The position numbers and the translations under genes are program-made. Shown in pieces: positions 12,601-16,700 of a DNA stretch of 25,246 nt; position 1 is the first letter of the stretch, and each line of letters starts with the position of its first letter. Below the pieces are notes generated by a model. The model saw only the letters and a list, made by a program, of their open reading frames with translations, made no database searches and was not told the origin of the DNA. Source of the DNA: CBDCYN01 sp965224205 (lineage in GTDB: Bacteria > Planctomycetota > Phycisphaerae > Phycisphaerales > Phycisphaeraceae); the NCBI GenBank assembly GCA_965224205.1, contig CBDCYN010000034.1, positions 1 to 25,246 of the forward strand, read 5' to 3'.

Positions 12601-13422
12601 GTTGCCGCGGTCATTACCGAATCAGCATTTACGATTTACGTAGATGGGGATGAAGTGAGCGGTAGCTTTGTAGCCGGAACGGCGCGGCTTCCACCGAATA
12701 TCGCTACTGGGATGCGCATCGGAACATGGAATCATTCGAGCGGGCGGGTGTTCCACGGGGCGTTGGATGAACTTCGAATCTACAATCGTGCATTAGGCGT
12801 TGGCGAGATTAGCCAGATTAGTAGGCGTGCGGTGTCCCGCAGCTCTTCGATAGTCGGTAGCTTTGGTAGTAAACCAATCGAACACGCCCGGAAAGCAGCT
12901 GCGAGTACCCCAACCCACTTTAGCGTGCTTTCCCATACAGTTTATGAAGACGCCGAAGACGGAATGATAGATGGTTGGCAGGCGTATGGGGATGGAGCGG
13001 TGATTAATCTGGGAGATGAAATCGGCAACCGGATCATTTCCACGACGGGTGAATTCCCTGCGGATTCGTTCCGGTTAGGCCTATCGGACGACGGTAATTG
13101 GAACAACACGGAGGAATTTACCGCGTCGTTTGTGATCTTAATGGAAGACGACGCAGCGGTGTATTTCCGCGTTGATACCACCGATGGTGAAAAGTATCTC
13201 TGTTACCGACCCGGCTTTGAGGAGATCGAGATCGACGACAGCGTCATTTGTTTTGGCCTGGGTATTGAACCGGATGGCAACTGGCACGAAGTCATTCGCA
13301 ATCTTGCCGAAGACCTGGAATACGCTATTCCCGGCACAAAGCTAATCAGTATCAAAGACTTTTACATATTCGGTAGTGCAGGACTGGACAATCTCATTCT
13401 CTACAAACATATCGCGGAGTGA
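586..13422 (+). CDS. giant secreted surface protein (4,278 aa): S-layer modules fused to an adhesin-like tail
   Basis: A single uninterrupted frame. Approximate residues: 1-30 signal peptide; 31-313 three Ig/MG2-like domains; 314-414 ASPM/SPD-2/Hydin-like domain; 419-675 WTD module 1; 696-1054 YPVPFG module 1; 1055-2100 WTD modules 2-5; 2105-2460 YPIPFG module 2; 2461-2705 WTD module 6; 2706-2828 a domain like the C-terminus of thaumarchaeal S-layer proteins; 2867-3171 Ig-like, Hydin-like, Ig-like; 3172-3643 right-handed beta-helix; 3644-4083 two LamG domains; about 4118-4278 beta-sandwich-like domain shared with the left-edge gene. No transmembrane helix or LPXTG-type anchor is visible after the signal peptide, so attachment is probably non-covalent. 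The middle matches the C-terminal half of the protein at 13703-18685, while the tail resembles bacterial adhesins. I infer a protein that sits in an S-layer and displays a binding tail. Domain assignments come from motif recognition; exact boundaries and the ligand are unknown. Confidence 0.9.
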   Translation: MPRRSVLNLLSFATICLFFSITVVTQSVLGMDIKLGLELDKLNYTSEETAVISLSGPPSKHVRLLIIDSFDRLQQDEIPITLGLDGEGVYSLNLETFVAGVYTAVVTRGQKQSYSLFSVGLQTGSGEIKIKTMKSSYKPRDSISVVGDTSPNVLITLVLRDPDGIESVRQETFSDKNGRMFDDELEIPLDGKFGRWTLAAVSGSNFDRHDIEVITVHDDGLTVTIGEGPCIPGVGKSISIKITGVSGTVTLAMFDDNGEQVEELELVASGLGEIHQPWIIPWNMKPGIYVIRVSDELNHAETTFSVPFNGIFPITSSPTAVDFGEIPIGKNILRSVIVANQAQETIRIAPLLIEGTDFDFFSLDTSTFSLDPGATKTISVGFTPNRTGDLNALLVAGRDCSRIAVPLSGVGVEPLAPGINIKFDQERYTWTDKVVITIEAPEWNRDPNTIEIIGDAKISPMVISTGVSELVNYRLVELGPDIGIFRGEVTLTGFLHDADGDTTTGDDDGFDTRPRTNGGAKSGPRNGVLETRLLDDFRVTLRVNSTQSITAAAPIQWQIGKVQWLDSVYNPFNGSGVVRVIDPDMDLSPDNLDSFDVDVWSDSDAGGIDLTVVETDVDSGVFEGRVVFTLFDESSGHRLRVAEGDTVTAEYEDNTLPPPSTIDDELDIRSTALIDPFVPHSPAATKPVPQPIRKYGSVRLDRLVYPVPFGDSGAFRNRPETTPHSRSLFPIHQTGMNRDDSLQEEEQLPRGDVTVHVEIRDSDFNISPTSVDSIALDATETRPGPVKISVLRGGEPVVLGYAGGSTTNKGRIDVGDNNPGSARQFGPIKETVPDSGIFSFDFEIAYTDGPAGAHCPETERFDGLTGDGSTDELSRFDSSSPGREDYCILTGDILVVEYIDPVDDIANDDSDTQSAFFQLRNGTLTSDNNVYLIGRDIVLTLTEPDLNLDNRVVETYDLDLIEWDSDAATITMGDADGHLDAFNPRPLHLIELVDQPGVFQTTVKMPEILENDRLERAEEVILEYTDWGPAGADYVGDEDEDINLTFYSSDFGAKVFLDKKVYSWTDKVGITVIAPDHNFDPNAIDSIGEMGFDPIKVSTRGFDLDQYKLVETGRDTGIFRGEVVLTGFLHDIDGDANTGDRFGLDTSPRTGGEGPDEGVLQADDDDGIAVSFEFSEDETVVASALIRWNAGNVEWDQAEYGSNDVGTVRVVDADMNLNPESIDSFGIDIWSETDEAGISILLSETDDTTGIFEGTVIFSSNQISSDNILRVAPGDTITVGYVDHTLPPPHTNADELLITDRTVIDGTAPRPPPSTTITFDQERYTWTDTVEMTITAPAHNGDPMRIETIGSLDSNRIRVATRGHQLDRYRFVETGADTGVFKGKVTLTGFLHNADGIGVTGDASGFDTIPETGPTREGGPNNGFLESWKSDSISVSFQVSTDESLIASVPIEWNEGNIQWLHPKYNPEGVGIIRVVDVDMNLHSSVVDFLPVGVWSESYPRRIDLVIFETERDSGIFEGQVFFTANEPSRKDHLQVADRDIVTVEYEDNTLPFPFTTADELDITATAVIDSKVPTTTPSPIVNNPITFDKNIYGWTDEVQISINSPEGNRDPETIDRIGAGGVGVLSIATSRGTLDEFSFVETAADSGIFSGKVTLTGFLFDVDGNKETGDAEGHDTEPRNDLSLALLKNTREDQIYVSYVIDRKRIASLASISWNVGNLSWLEEEYSENAVGIIEITDPDLNIFPQKKDGFQIIVWSDSDPAGIVLEVEESDVTSGVFNGEVQFTRTRISGAGNLYVTPGDTITAHYLDHTLPTPHAVGDHLVVSGTTTVTDSGVTLPAPDITIGLDRASYTWTDQVFITVNSPRHNSNPDKHDEIGSAENSHLRIATRGHQLDFYRLFETDTDSGIFTGEVILTGFPHDADGNPFGRGLAGSDTDPMTTPHPRQGPKDGFIESSREDFITVSFKASGQNPVVQTAPIFWQVGKIEWLNEDVFSNDFSAFIRVTDRDMNLDPKQRDSFQITIRSELNGGTSRRELLETTADSGVFEDEVFLRTSGRAFRSPIRVSPGDRLSAAYQDRTLPRPHDINDVLVIEDTIAILPPWQTASVTLDREVYPIPFGTSNNFDAVGSNPEGHSLFPVHSAAITEIIDTTGEQLPQGNLIVHVKIHDSDRNRLPTAIEEIAQTIEGEDVAPVKVSVIRDDFTVALGYAGGPSTNKGRIDVNDNDPLHARHFGPIRETAMNSGVFAFDLPITFTDGPASALCPATIHFDSLDDGDGNGEENRFDEPSGDGQNYCILRGDTLLIEYTDPLDNVGQPVTVTTSAIFDLRSGVLSTDKNAYMPHSDVLLTLTDPDLNLDNEAVETHNLDLIEWNSEAATITLGKIGGEISEFMPRPTHFVELVTDPGTFQATFRMPEILQGNTIQRGEEVRLEYMDWGPSTNAHLVGDTFRSATIGISASNVTATVEFDKRNYSWTDKVHIRIFAPTLNVDPDGIDTIGDSGGNSLIISTRNTQLENYPLIETEADSGIFTGKVELTGFLFDADGDPDTGDGDGFDTTPRTDLIEGLIESEHDDEIRIILNVSEEERVKASAPIHWTLGKLTWLQQPIDYQESGFIGLVDPDMNLDSDLIDRVGIQVRSESDLTGISLTLTETTSNSGVFGAKVFFTTTGRSTGNRLLAAVHDRLTAEYVDHTLPSPFRLGDQLRITTDAVFQAFLFFGGASASNPRLIDSFGNALGYAMVDQSVQIMTDLRNTLDRENFFTYIVQIENEDNIVVDLSWVTGSLTRRQTFSPQITWTPELPGVYTATIFVWEFIDNPLPLSDPQFLRIIVNSEGDKPVMSAGTAAHHGARGKPSGEFVTATNPIQTRQPLVITTDKTTYKSGEMIAVSGRLFGDFYAKRPFTLQIFNPLGHVIRADQFFAQEDGSFSQNYVAGGPLWSIGGEYIVQVAYGGGTIARSVVEFRDAGDREMLTIDPQTIDFGSVEIDEIATQSIILSNTSATDLRIHSVSVNGQGTENFDIDTTPFPLAAGESRTLNVRFVPQRTGARAVILTFSTDVFDISMELRGFGKIPDREITVTTDQEQYCRGEVITVSGAVVGPFNIRSPVLLTITNPLERDLIQNDRIPLETDGTFSRTYTADGPLWDRRGSYRISTTHDGLFEQLDVEFEQEDSCPNKIFYVNDDAEGLDDGSSWDNAFRDLQSALSVLTWSGDEIWVASGTYTPDIGGGNIPGDRNATFRLKSGVAVYGGFNGTESKREQRNWDANETILSGDLRGDDGDSPDFENYEDNSLHVVTGVFTVSTTVLDGFTVSGGNANGSFSGSGSRGGGMLNQGGNAKVKNCTFFRNYAFRFGGGAYSNFIGIEFSNCSFIENESNRGGGLYHAGGHRVKPILENCLFRRNNARIRRSFSESFGGGLAVSGAMEVRNSFFLDNTAESGGGMSESDFGSSLIINSVFANNSAEESGGGLFTKNSSPLISNCTFVNNTSLSDGGAIGNYRSDTVIQNSIIWNDRTGVERLEIFNRDRYGTTKISFSILKGAFDGDGVWDESLGINAGNNIDMNPLFIDPDGPDDVAGTNDDNFRLWPGSPAIDAGNNDVDVDPNTDEIRRLPNMDLARNSRFVDDPDTPDTGVGAPPIVDMGAYEFDPLPDVIAHWKLDEVTWNGSADDVIDSSELENHGSSRNGVQTIAQGKLNRAGKFDGVDDGIDLGQIESGDPLQLTGGGTLAGWFNQEPGGNRWQRIIDKSTNHSGANGYALIADPLDRSIWLSVNKANYKSSADLYAFNEWTHVAAVITASAFTIYVNGVEVDGGFQTGEVRLPPGESAPMLIGNWNHGPGRAFNGNLDDLRIYHRVLNASEIAQIPIAASADNALVAYYDFSEGTGCATVDVATGTLGKQGRLEPNCMMGSSDGPAWSIGVVNAGLTFDGEDDYIELGNVEAGHPLQLSGGGTVTAWFRPQAGNRWQRIVDKSTNHSGTNGYALIADPLDRSIWLSVNQANYKSAAGVYEFSEWAHVAAVITESAFTIYVDGDEVSGSFVAGTARLPPNIATGMRIGTWNHSSGRVFHGALDELRIYNRALGVGEISQISRRAVSRSSSIVGSFGSKPIEHARKAAASTPTHFSVLSHTVYEDAEDGMIDGWQAYGDGAVINLGDEIGNRIISTTGEFPADSFRLGLSDDGNWNNTEEFTASFVILMEDDAAVYFRVDTTDGEKYLCYRPGFEEIEIDDSVICFGLGIEPDGNWHEVIRNLAEDLEYAIPGTKLISIKDFYIFGSAGLDNLILYKHIAE
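676..1524 (+). repeat. three tandem Ig/MG2-like domains
   Basis: Residues 31-313 contain three beta-sandwich-like units. They carry motifs such as SYKPRDSISVVGDTSPN, RQETFSDKNGRM, SGSNFDRHDIEV, IPGVGKSISI and HQPWIIPWNMKPGIY. From memory this string of motifs is typical of large exported thaumarchaeal proteins in which a PGD...SP...ETFSDK...SGSNFD unit is followed by an IPG.GK unit. No catalytic residues are evident; the role is likely structural spacing. Confidence 0.65.
1525..1827 (+). repeat. ASPM/SPD-2/Hydin-like (choice-of-anchor D) domain, copy 1
   Basis: Residues 314-414 show the pattern of this Ig-like family: VDFGEIPIGK at the start, then paired hydrophobic strands, FSLDPGATKTISVGFTP in the middle and a closing VPLSGVGV. 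A second copy lies at 9484-9789. The family is common in bacterial surface proteins and acts as a structural module. Confidence 0.75.
1840..2610 (+). repeat. S-layer WTD module 1
   Basis: About 255 residues from NIKFDQERYTWTDKV to DELDIRSTAL. The module has two halves. The first holds the WTDKV strand, NRDP, an STG segment, FRGEVTLTGFLHDADGD and GFDTRPRT. The second starts at the IQW.IGKVQWL segment and holds RVIDPDMDLSP, VWSDSDAGGIDLTV, GVFEGRVVFT and EYEDNTLPPP. The same layout occurs five more times in this protein and once in the protein at 13703-18685. Confidence 0.8.
2671..3747 (+). repeat. S-layer YPxPFG module 1
   Basis: About 358 residues beginning SVRLDRLVYPVPFGD. Key landmarks are SLFPIHQTG, DVTVHVEIRDSDFN, GYAGGSTTNKGRI, FGPIKETVPDSGIFSF, YTDGPAG.HCPE, YCILTGDILVVEY, LTEPDLNLDN, DLIEWDSDAA and EYTDWGPAGADYVG. 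Two cysteines (in HCPE and YCIL) recur in every copy and probably form a disulfide. The module directly precedes a WTD module, as in the 1,660-residue protein. Confidence 0.8.
3748..6885 (+). repeat. tandem array of four S-layer WTD modules (2-5)
   Basis: Four consecutive copies begin near 3748 (YSWTDKV), 4528 (YTWTDTV), 5341 (YGWTDEV) and 6109 (YTWTDQV). Each is about 255-265 residues and ends with a LP.P.....D.L segment. The copies are clearly diverged in protein and DNA, so the expansion is not very recent. Copy 5 has lost the acidic loop seen in the others (HDADGNPFGRG in place of HDADGD..TGD). In the 1,660-residue protein the module occurs only once. Confidence 0.8.
6898..7965 (+). repeat. 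S-layer YPxPFG module 2
   Basis: About 356 residues beginning SVTLDREVYPIPFGTS. It keeps every landmark of module 1: SLFPVH, GYAGGPSTNKGRIDV, FGPIRET, YTDGPASALCP, YCILRGDTLLIEY, LTDPDLNLDN, DLIEWNSEAA and EYMDWGPS. It is again followed at once by a WTD module. Confidence 0.8.
7966..8700 (+). repeat. S-layer WTD module 6
   Basis: Begins ATVEFDKRNYSWTDKV and contains FDADGDPDTGDGDGFDTTP, LTWL, VDPDMNLDS, SGVFGAKVFFT and YVDHTLPSP. Together with module YPxPFG-2 before it and the terminal-type domain after it, it reproduces the order of the C-terminal half of the 1,660-residue protein. Confidence 0.8.
8701..9069 (+). repeat. S-layer C-terminal-type domain, here internal
   Basis: Residues 2706-2828 contain SFGNALGYAMVDQSVQIMTD, LSWVTGSL, QTFSPQITWTPELPG and FVWEFIDNPLPLSDPQ. 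The same domain ends the 1,660-residue protein (LGWITGSIPPRQSFSP, FFWESIDNPMPLTEPQ) and, from memory, ends thaumarchaeal S-layer proteins. Here 1,450 further residues follow it. Confidence 0.75.
9184..10098 (+). repeat. Ig-like / Hydin-like / Ig-like block
   Basis: Two similar Ig-like domains flank a Hydin-like one. The first begins LVITTDKTTYKSGEMIAVSG and has DGSFSQNYVAGGPLW; the second begins ITVTTDQEQYCRGEVITVSG and has DGTFSRTYTADGPLW. The TTDK.Y..GE.I.VSG...DG.F...Y..GGPLW pattern is, from memory, widespread in thaumarchaeal exported proteins. The domain between them (9484-9789) has IDFGSVEIDE and FPLAAGESRTLNVRFVP, as in copy 1 at 1525. Confidence 0.7.
10099..11514 (+). repeat. right-handed parallel beta-helix domain
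   Basis: Residues 3172-3643 open with FYVNDDAEGLDDGSSWDNAF and WVASGTYTP, the usual entry to a secreted beta-helix. At least six rungs follow, each with an N-C/S-x-F-x-x-N core and a Gly triplet: NCTFFRNYAFRFGGG, NCSFIENESNRGGG, NCLFRRNNA, NSFFLDNTAESGGG, NSVFANNSAEESGGG and NCTFVNNTSLSDGG. It closes with SPAIDAGNN and IVDMGAYEF, an ending I associate with planctomycete and related bacterial proteins. No polysaccharide lyase active site is apparent, so a binding or structural role is more likely than catalysis. Confidence 0.8.
10879..10886 (+). repeat. eight-G homopolymer inside the giant gene
   Basis: A run of eight G residues encodes a Gly-Gly-Gly segment of one beta-helix rung (AESGGGM). 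Other rungs encode the same triplet with mixed codons (GGTGGTGGC, GGCGGCGGC, GGCGGTGGA). One extra G leads to TAA at 10923-10925; one lost G leads to TGA at 10889-10891. Either change would end the protein inside the beta-helix. Confidence 0.95.
11515..12830 (+). repeat. tandem LamG/concanavalin-like domains
   Basis: Two adjacent copies, residues 3644-3856 and 3860-4083. Each starts with a LamG opening (VIAHWKLDE; LVAYYDFSEGTG), then FDG.DD.I.LG, WQRI.DKSTNHSG, YALIADPLDRSIWLSVN, EW.HVAAVIT, FTIYV.G and L.D.LRIY.R.L. The second half of the copies is about 70 % identical by eye, and the WQRI-to-NYKS block differs at only a few positions. LamG domains of this type bind glycans or protein ligands on surfaces, often with calcium. 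The ligand is not predictable here. Confidence 0.85.
12928..13422 (+). repeat. C-terminal beta-sandwich-like domain, shared with the left-edge gene
   Basis: Residues 4115-4278 run from HTVYEDAEDGMIDGWQAY to the stop. The last 109 residues are the partner of the peptide encoded at 1-335. The opening ('E-D-A-E-D-G-x-x-D-G-W') followed by NRII and SFRLG is typical of a carbohydrate-binding-like beta-sandwich. Its presence at the C-terminus of two separate surface proteins suggests a common attachment or ligand-binding end. The exact family is not identified. Confidence 0.7.
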
Positions 13423-13458
13423 ACTATGATTAGTCTCGAAATGAATATACCACGTTTG

Positions 13459-13500
13459 GGAGTGATACGATGCCAGCCATTTATCGGTAAGTATCACTCC
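13459..13500. repeat. perfect 10-bp inverted repeat
   Basis: GGAGTGATAC at 13459-13468 is the exact reverse complement of GTATCACTCC at 13491-13500, separated by 22 bases. It begins 36 bases after the stop of the giant gene. No T run follows, so it is not a classical intrinsic terminator. It could be an mRNA-stabilising or attenuating hairpin, or a binding site for a dimeric regulator. Confidence 0.75.
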
Positions 13501-13690
13501 GTGACGAACGATGGTTCTCAAGTTTTCTTCCGCTTTGGCTGCACAAGTTCACCGTCAAAATGGCCGCCGTATACCCAATGTATAAACTCAGATGGCACTA
13601 TGGGAACGGCAAAGACCACCTCAGCAAGTAAACCATCATTGCCACCATGAGCATTTATTATCTGAATAACCCAGCCGCAACTGCAACGAA

Positions 13691-13694
13691 GGAG
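13691..13694 (+). promoter_or_regulatory. Shine-Dalgarno site of the 1,660-codon gene
   Basis: GGAG within GAAGGAGTCAGCAGT lies exactly eight bases before the ATG at 13703, supporting that start. The start also opens directly into a signal peptide. Confidence 0.85.
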
Positions 13695-13702
13695 TCAGCA
13701 GT

Positions 13703-16700
13703 ATGAAGCGTAAACCACTAGCCGACCTACCGTATTTTTTTAGCACCTTGGTACTTGTCTACTTTATTTTTATCATCCCATATGCAATAGGAGCCAATCC
13801 CAATCTGTTTGTATCCGCGGAAAACTCACAGTTCGATAATTATATGTCAGGACCTCAGGTGATCGAGGTGGTCGTTATTGACAGCGACATCAACGACACC
13901 GATGAGGCAAAGCGCGAACCGGATGTTACAGTGAATGGGAACATCCTTCGCATGGTCCAAGCCGTGGACGGCAATTGGTACGGGTATTTTGCTGATCGAG
14001 ATCAAGTGTTGATAGCGGATTCCACAACATCCGTCGAAGGCCAAGGGCTGGACTATGGGGTGATTTGCGGAACCGCTATCGATTTGGGGAACGCAGCCGA
14101 TGGGACGCACGTCGATGTTTCAGACACATCCGGCGTCGCCTTGCCGGATATCGATGATGTTCGGGGCGGACTTAACAATGGCGCCGAGTTTGGAGGGCCC
14201 ATCACAGTTTCGGTAACGAAAACTGGCGATGGCGATAATGCCCGACAATCCATGAACACCGTACGCAAAGCCAAACCCATGAATATGGAATTTCCTCCCG
14301 GTGAAAAAACGGGTGGTCAAATCGGATTGGATCCTGACTTCTGGCCATTCATTCAACTATACGAGTTGAATCCAACGGGCAATGTTGTCGTACAATATAA
14401 TAAGGGTGGTGGGCTCCAAACCACCACCTTAACCTTCGATACGGTGGAGCAGTTTTCGGGAACGGAACATGATCGCGCGAAGTATCCCCGTGGGGCAGAA
14501 GTCCATATTACCATAACCGACCCATGGTTGAACATTGATCCGACTGATGTGGATTCGTGGACATTTGGCACCTTCCGAACTCTATCCACAAACTATCAGG
14601 TATTCGACAAGCGTGGGAATCCAGCCGGTGATGCAGCCATCGGGGGTGCGATTGATATTTCAACGCGTCTTTCGGATCTTATGTGTGAAGACAACTGCGT
14701 CCTGGTTACCAGTCCGGATACTCAGGGTAGGGGCAATGTGTTTACTCTACAAGATAATAAAATCTCTTCATTGATTCCATCTGTAGCCGGAGATCCTCAG
14801 GATCCGAGAGATTGGCAAACACAATCGGGGATATCCCATCTTGCAGGTAGCATACCGGTAACGCTTGTTGAGAACGGCCCAAAAAGCGGAATTTTCACAA
14901 GTTCCGACGAATCAGGTGTCTCGACAATAAAAATTACCGAAAACGCGCCTCGCGGCAATTCGGCTACCATTGATTATAACGAGGAACCCGTCAGCATTCT
15001 TGTCGGTTTCGACTTCGCAACAATCAATATTATGCCTCCTGTCGACGACTGGAATTCCGGAGAGGAAATAACCGTTATTTTGACAGATTCCGATGCCAAT
15101 AAAAACACCCGAATCAGTGAAGCTCTCACGGTTTATGATCCGTACGTTACCAATATTCCAACCATCCGGATTGGTAATCCCTTCACCCTAAGTTCGCTAT
15201 CATCTGCGACCTTCGCAGGAGCCGATCTAGTCATCGATGAAATCCAGCCGATTAGTGACCGTGTTATGCTGCGAAACGGACCGGTGGACAGAATTGTACC
15301 TGAAAGTAGTTCATTAGTACTGACTTTGGACCAAACATTTGCCAAATTATTCGAGTCGATTCATGACCCGGAAGTGGGTTTTACCGGAACCAATTTTTTT
15401 CATTACGATATCCGCTCCATTGTTCGGAGCCTGGTCGGAGGCGCGATCAGATCCGCTGATATTGATGTCACTGACGGCGAAAGAACGACTCGAGTGGGAT
15501 CCGGTATTTCCGCATTTTCGATCGATCCCCTCAATCTAGACCACACACAAGGGGAGTCAATTTTCTCAATGAACGGGAGTGCCCCGGTACAAATCGTTAT
15601 AACCTTTCATATTGAAGGTAGTCCTCTGCTGCCAGCTAATTCGGTGATTCCCGTCGTTGCGGATTTTTTCTCAATTGGAATCCTCAGCGACGAGGGAGGA
15701 TCGGTAGGTCAAGCCGTTAATAACATGGTGGTTCGCCTCGAGTTGGAGGAGACCGGTCGTAGAACCTCCCAATTCAATGGGTCACTGGAATTCAGGATGC
15801 TTAATCCTTTAAATTTTAGGGATCTGGAAACCTTAAAAACGCTGCGACTAATCGCCAATAACGCTATCTTCTTTGTCTCAGAATCACTGAAAGATGAGAA
15901 TGCTCTTCGGATTGAGTATTGTGATCTTGGCGCTGATGGAGTCATCACCCAGGTCGCAGATCAGGAAGAGATTCTCTCTCATACAGGTATCGTGTCATTC
16001 GATAAGGATGGTTATCGCCAGGGAGACACCGTAGTGGTGACCCTTGAAGATCGGGACCTGAATCTCGATTCTAACCTTATTGATATTTATACGGTGGTCT
16101 CGCCGTCTCAATTTCCAAGCGATCCGGCAAAAGATACGATCGGGAAAGCCGGACTTGGGGATGTTGGGCGCTTGCTCGAAATCACCCTAAATGGTGTACG
16201 ATGGACAAGCGGAATGACCGAAAACGGCGGTAATTGTGGTGAGGCTGGCTTCCCCGTTGATGGACTTGCGGCAACTGGGTTCACGTTGGTTGAAACCCGT
16301 GCCGATACGGGTGTATTCGTTGGTTCATTTCGCTTTCCGGACACTTACTGTGATTCTAGCACAGGAGAAATTCGAACGACAATTGGTGCAGACATACAGG
16401 CTGTTTATATCGACTATGCTGACGTTGCCAGCTTGACGACTGAAGTTCGTGATGTCGCAAGAAATCAGACGCATACTGGTTCGATCACACTGGATCGAAC
16501 CGTATATCCGATGCCATTCGGTTCTGTAAACGACTTTTTTCCCGGAGAGGCTCAAGCCGATGCCGTTACGCCGAATGGTGATTCTCTGTTCCCGGTTCAC
16601 CAGACCGGAGTGACTGCCGACGGCGATGAAGCCATCGACGCTACAACCGAAGAGATCGGTCCCGGTGTTCTCATCGTCCACATCCAAGTTACGGATCCCG

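Larger units (their letters stand above)
13423..13702. other. intergenic gap with an inverted repeat and a ribosome binding site
   Basis: These 280 bases separate the giant gene from the 1,660-codon gene. They hold the remainder of the duplicated 3' sequence (to 13432), an inverted repeat (13459-13500) and a ribosome binding site (13691-13694). A 74-codon frame at 13426-13650 has no ribosome binding site or recognisable motif and I do not call it a gene. No -35/-10 pair with normal spacing and no T-rich terminator stands out. Confidence 0.6.

Noticed and set aside
13426..13650. A 74-codon + strand open frame just after the giant gene
   Set aside because: It has no ribosome binding site, no recognisable motif and an unusual composition (Ser, Thr, Cys rich); it covers the inverted repeat and looks like chance reading of the gap.
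13639..13661. TTGCCA followed by TATTAT before the 1,660-codon gene
   Set aside because: The spacer is only 11 bases, too short for a normal sigma-70 promoter. TTTATTAT as an archaeal TATA box is possible but not supported by anything else.
13530..13690. An antisense open frame in the same gap ending in a GGHFDGELVQPKRKK segment
   Set aside because: It has no start codon with a ribosome binding site and I recognise no family. It could be a gene remnant but the evidence is too thin.
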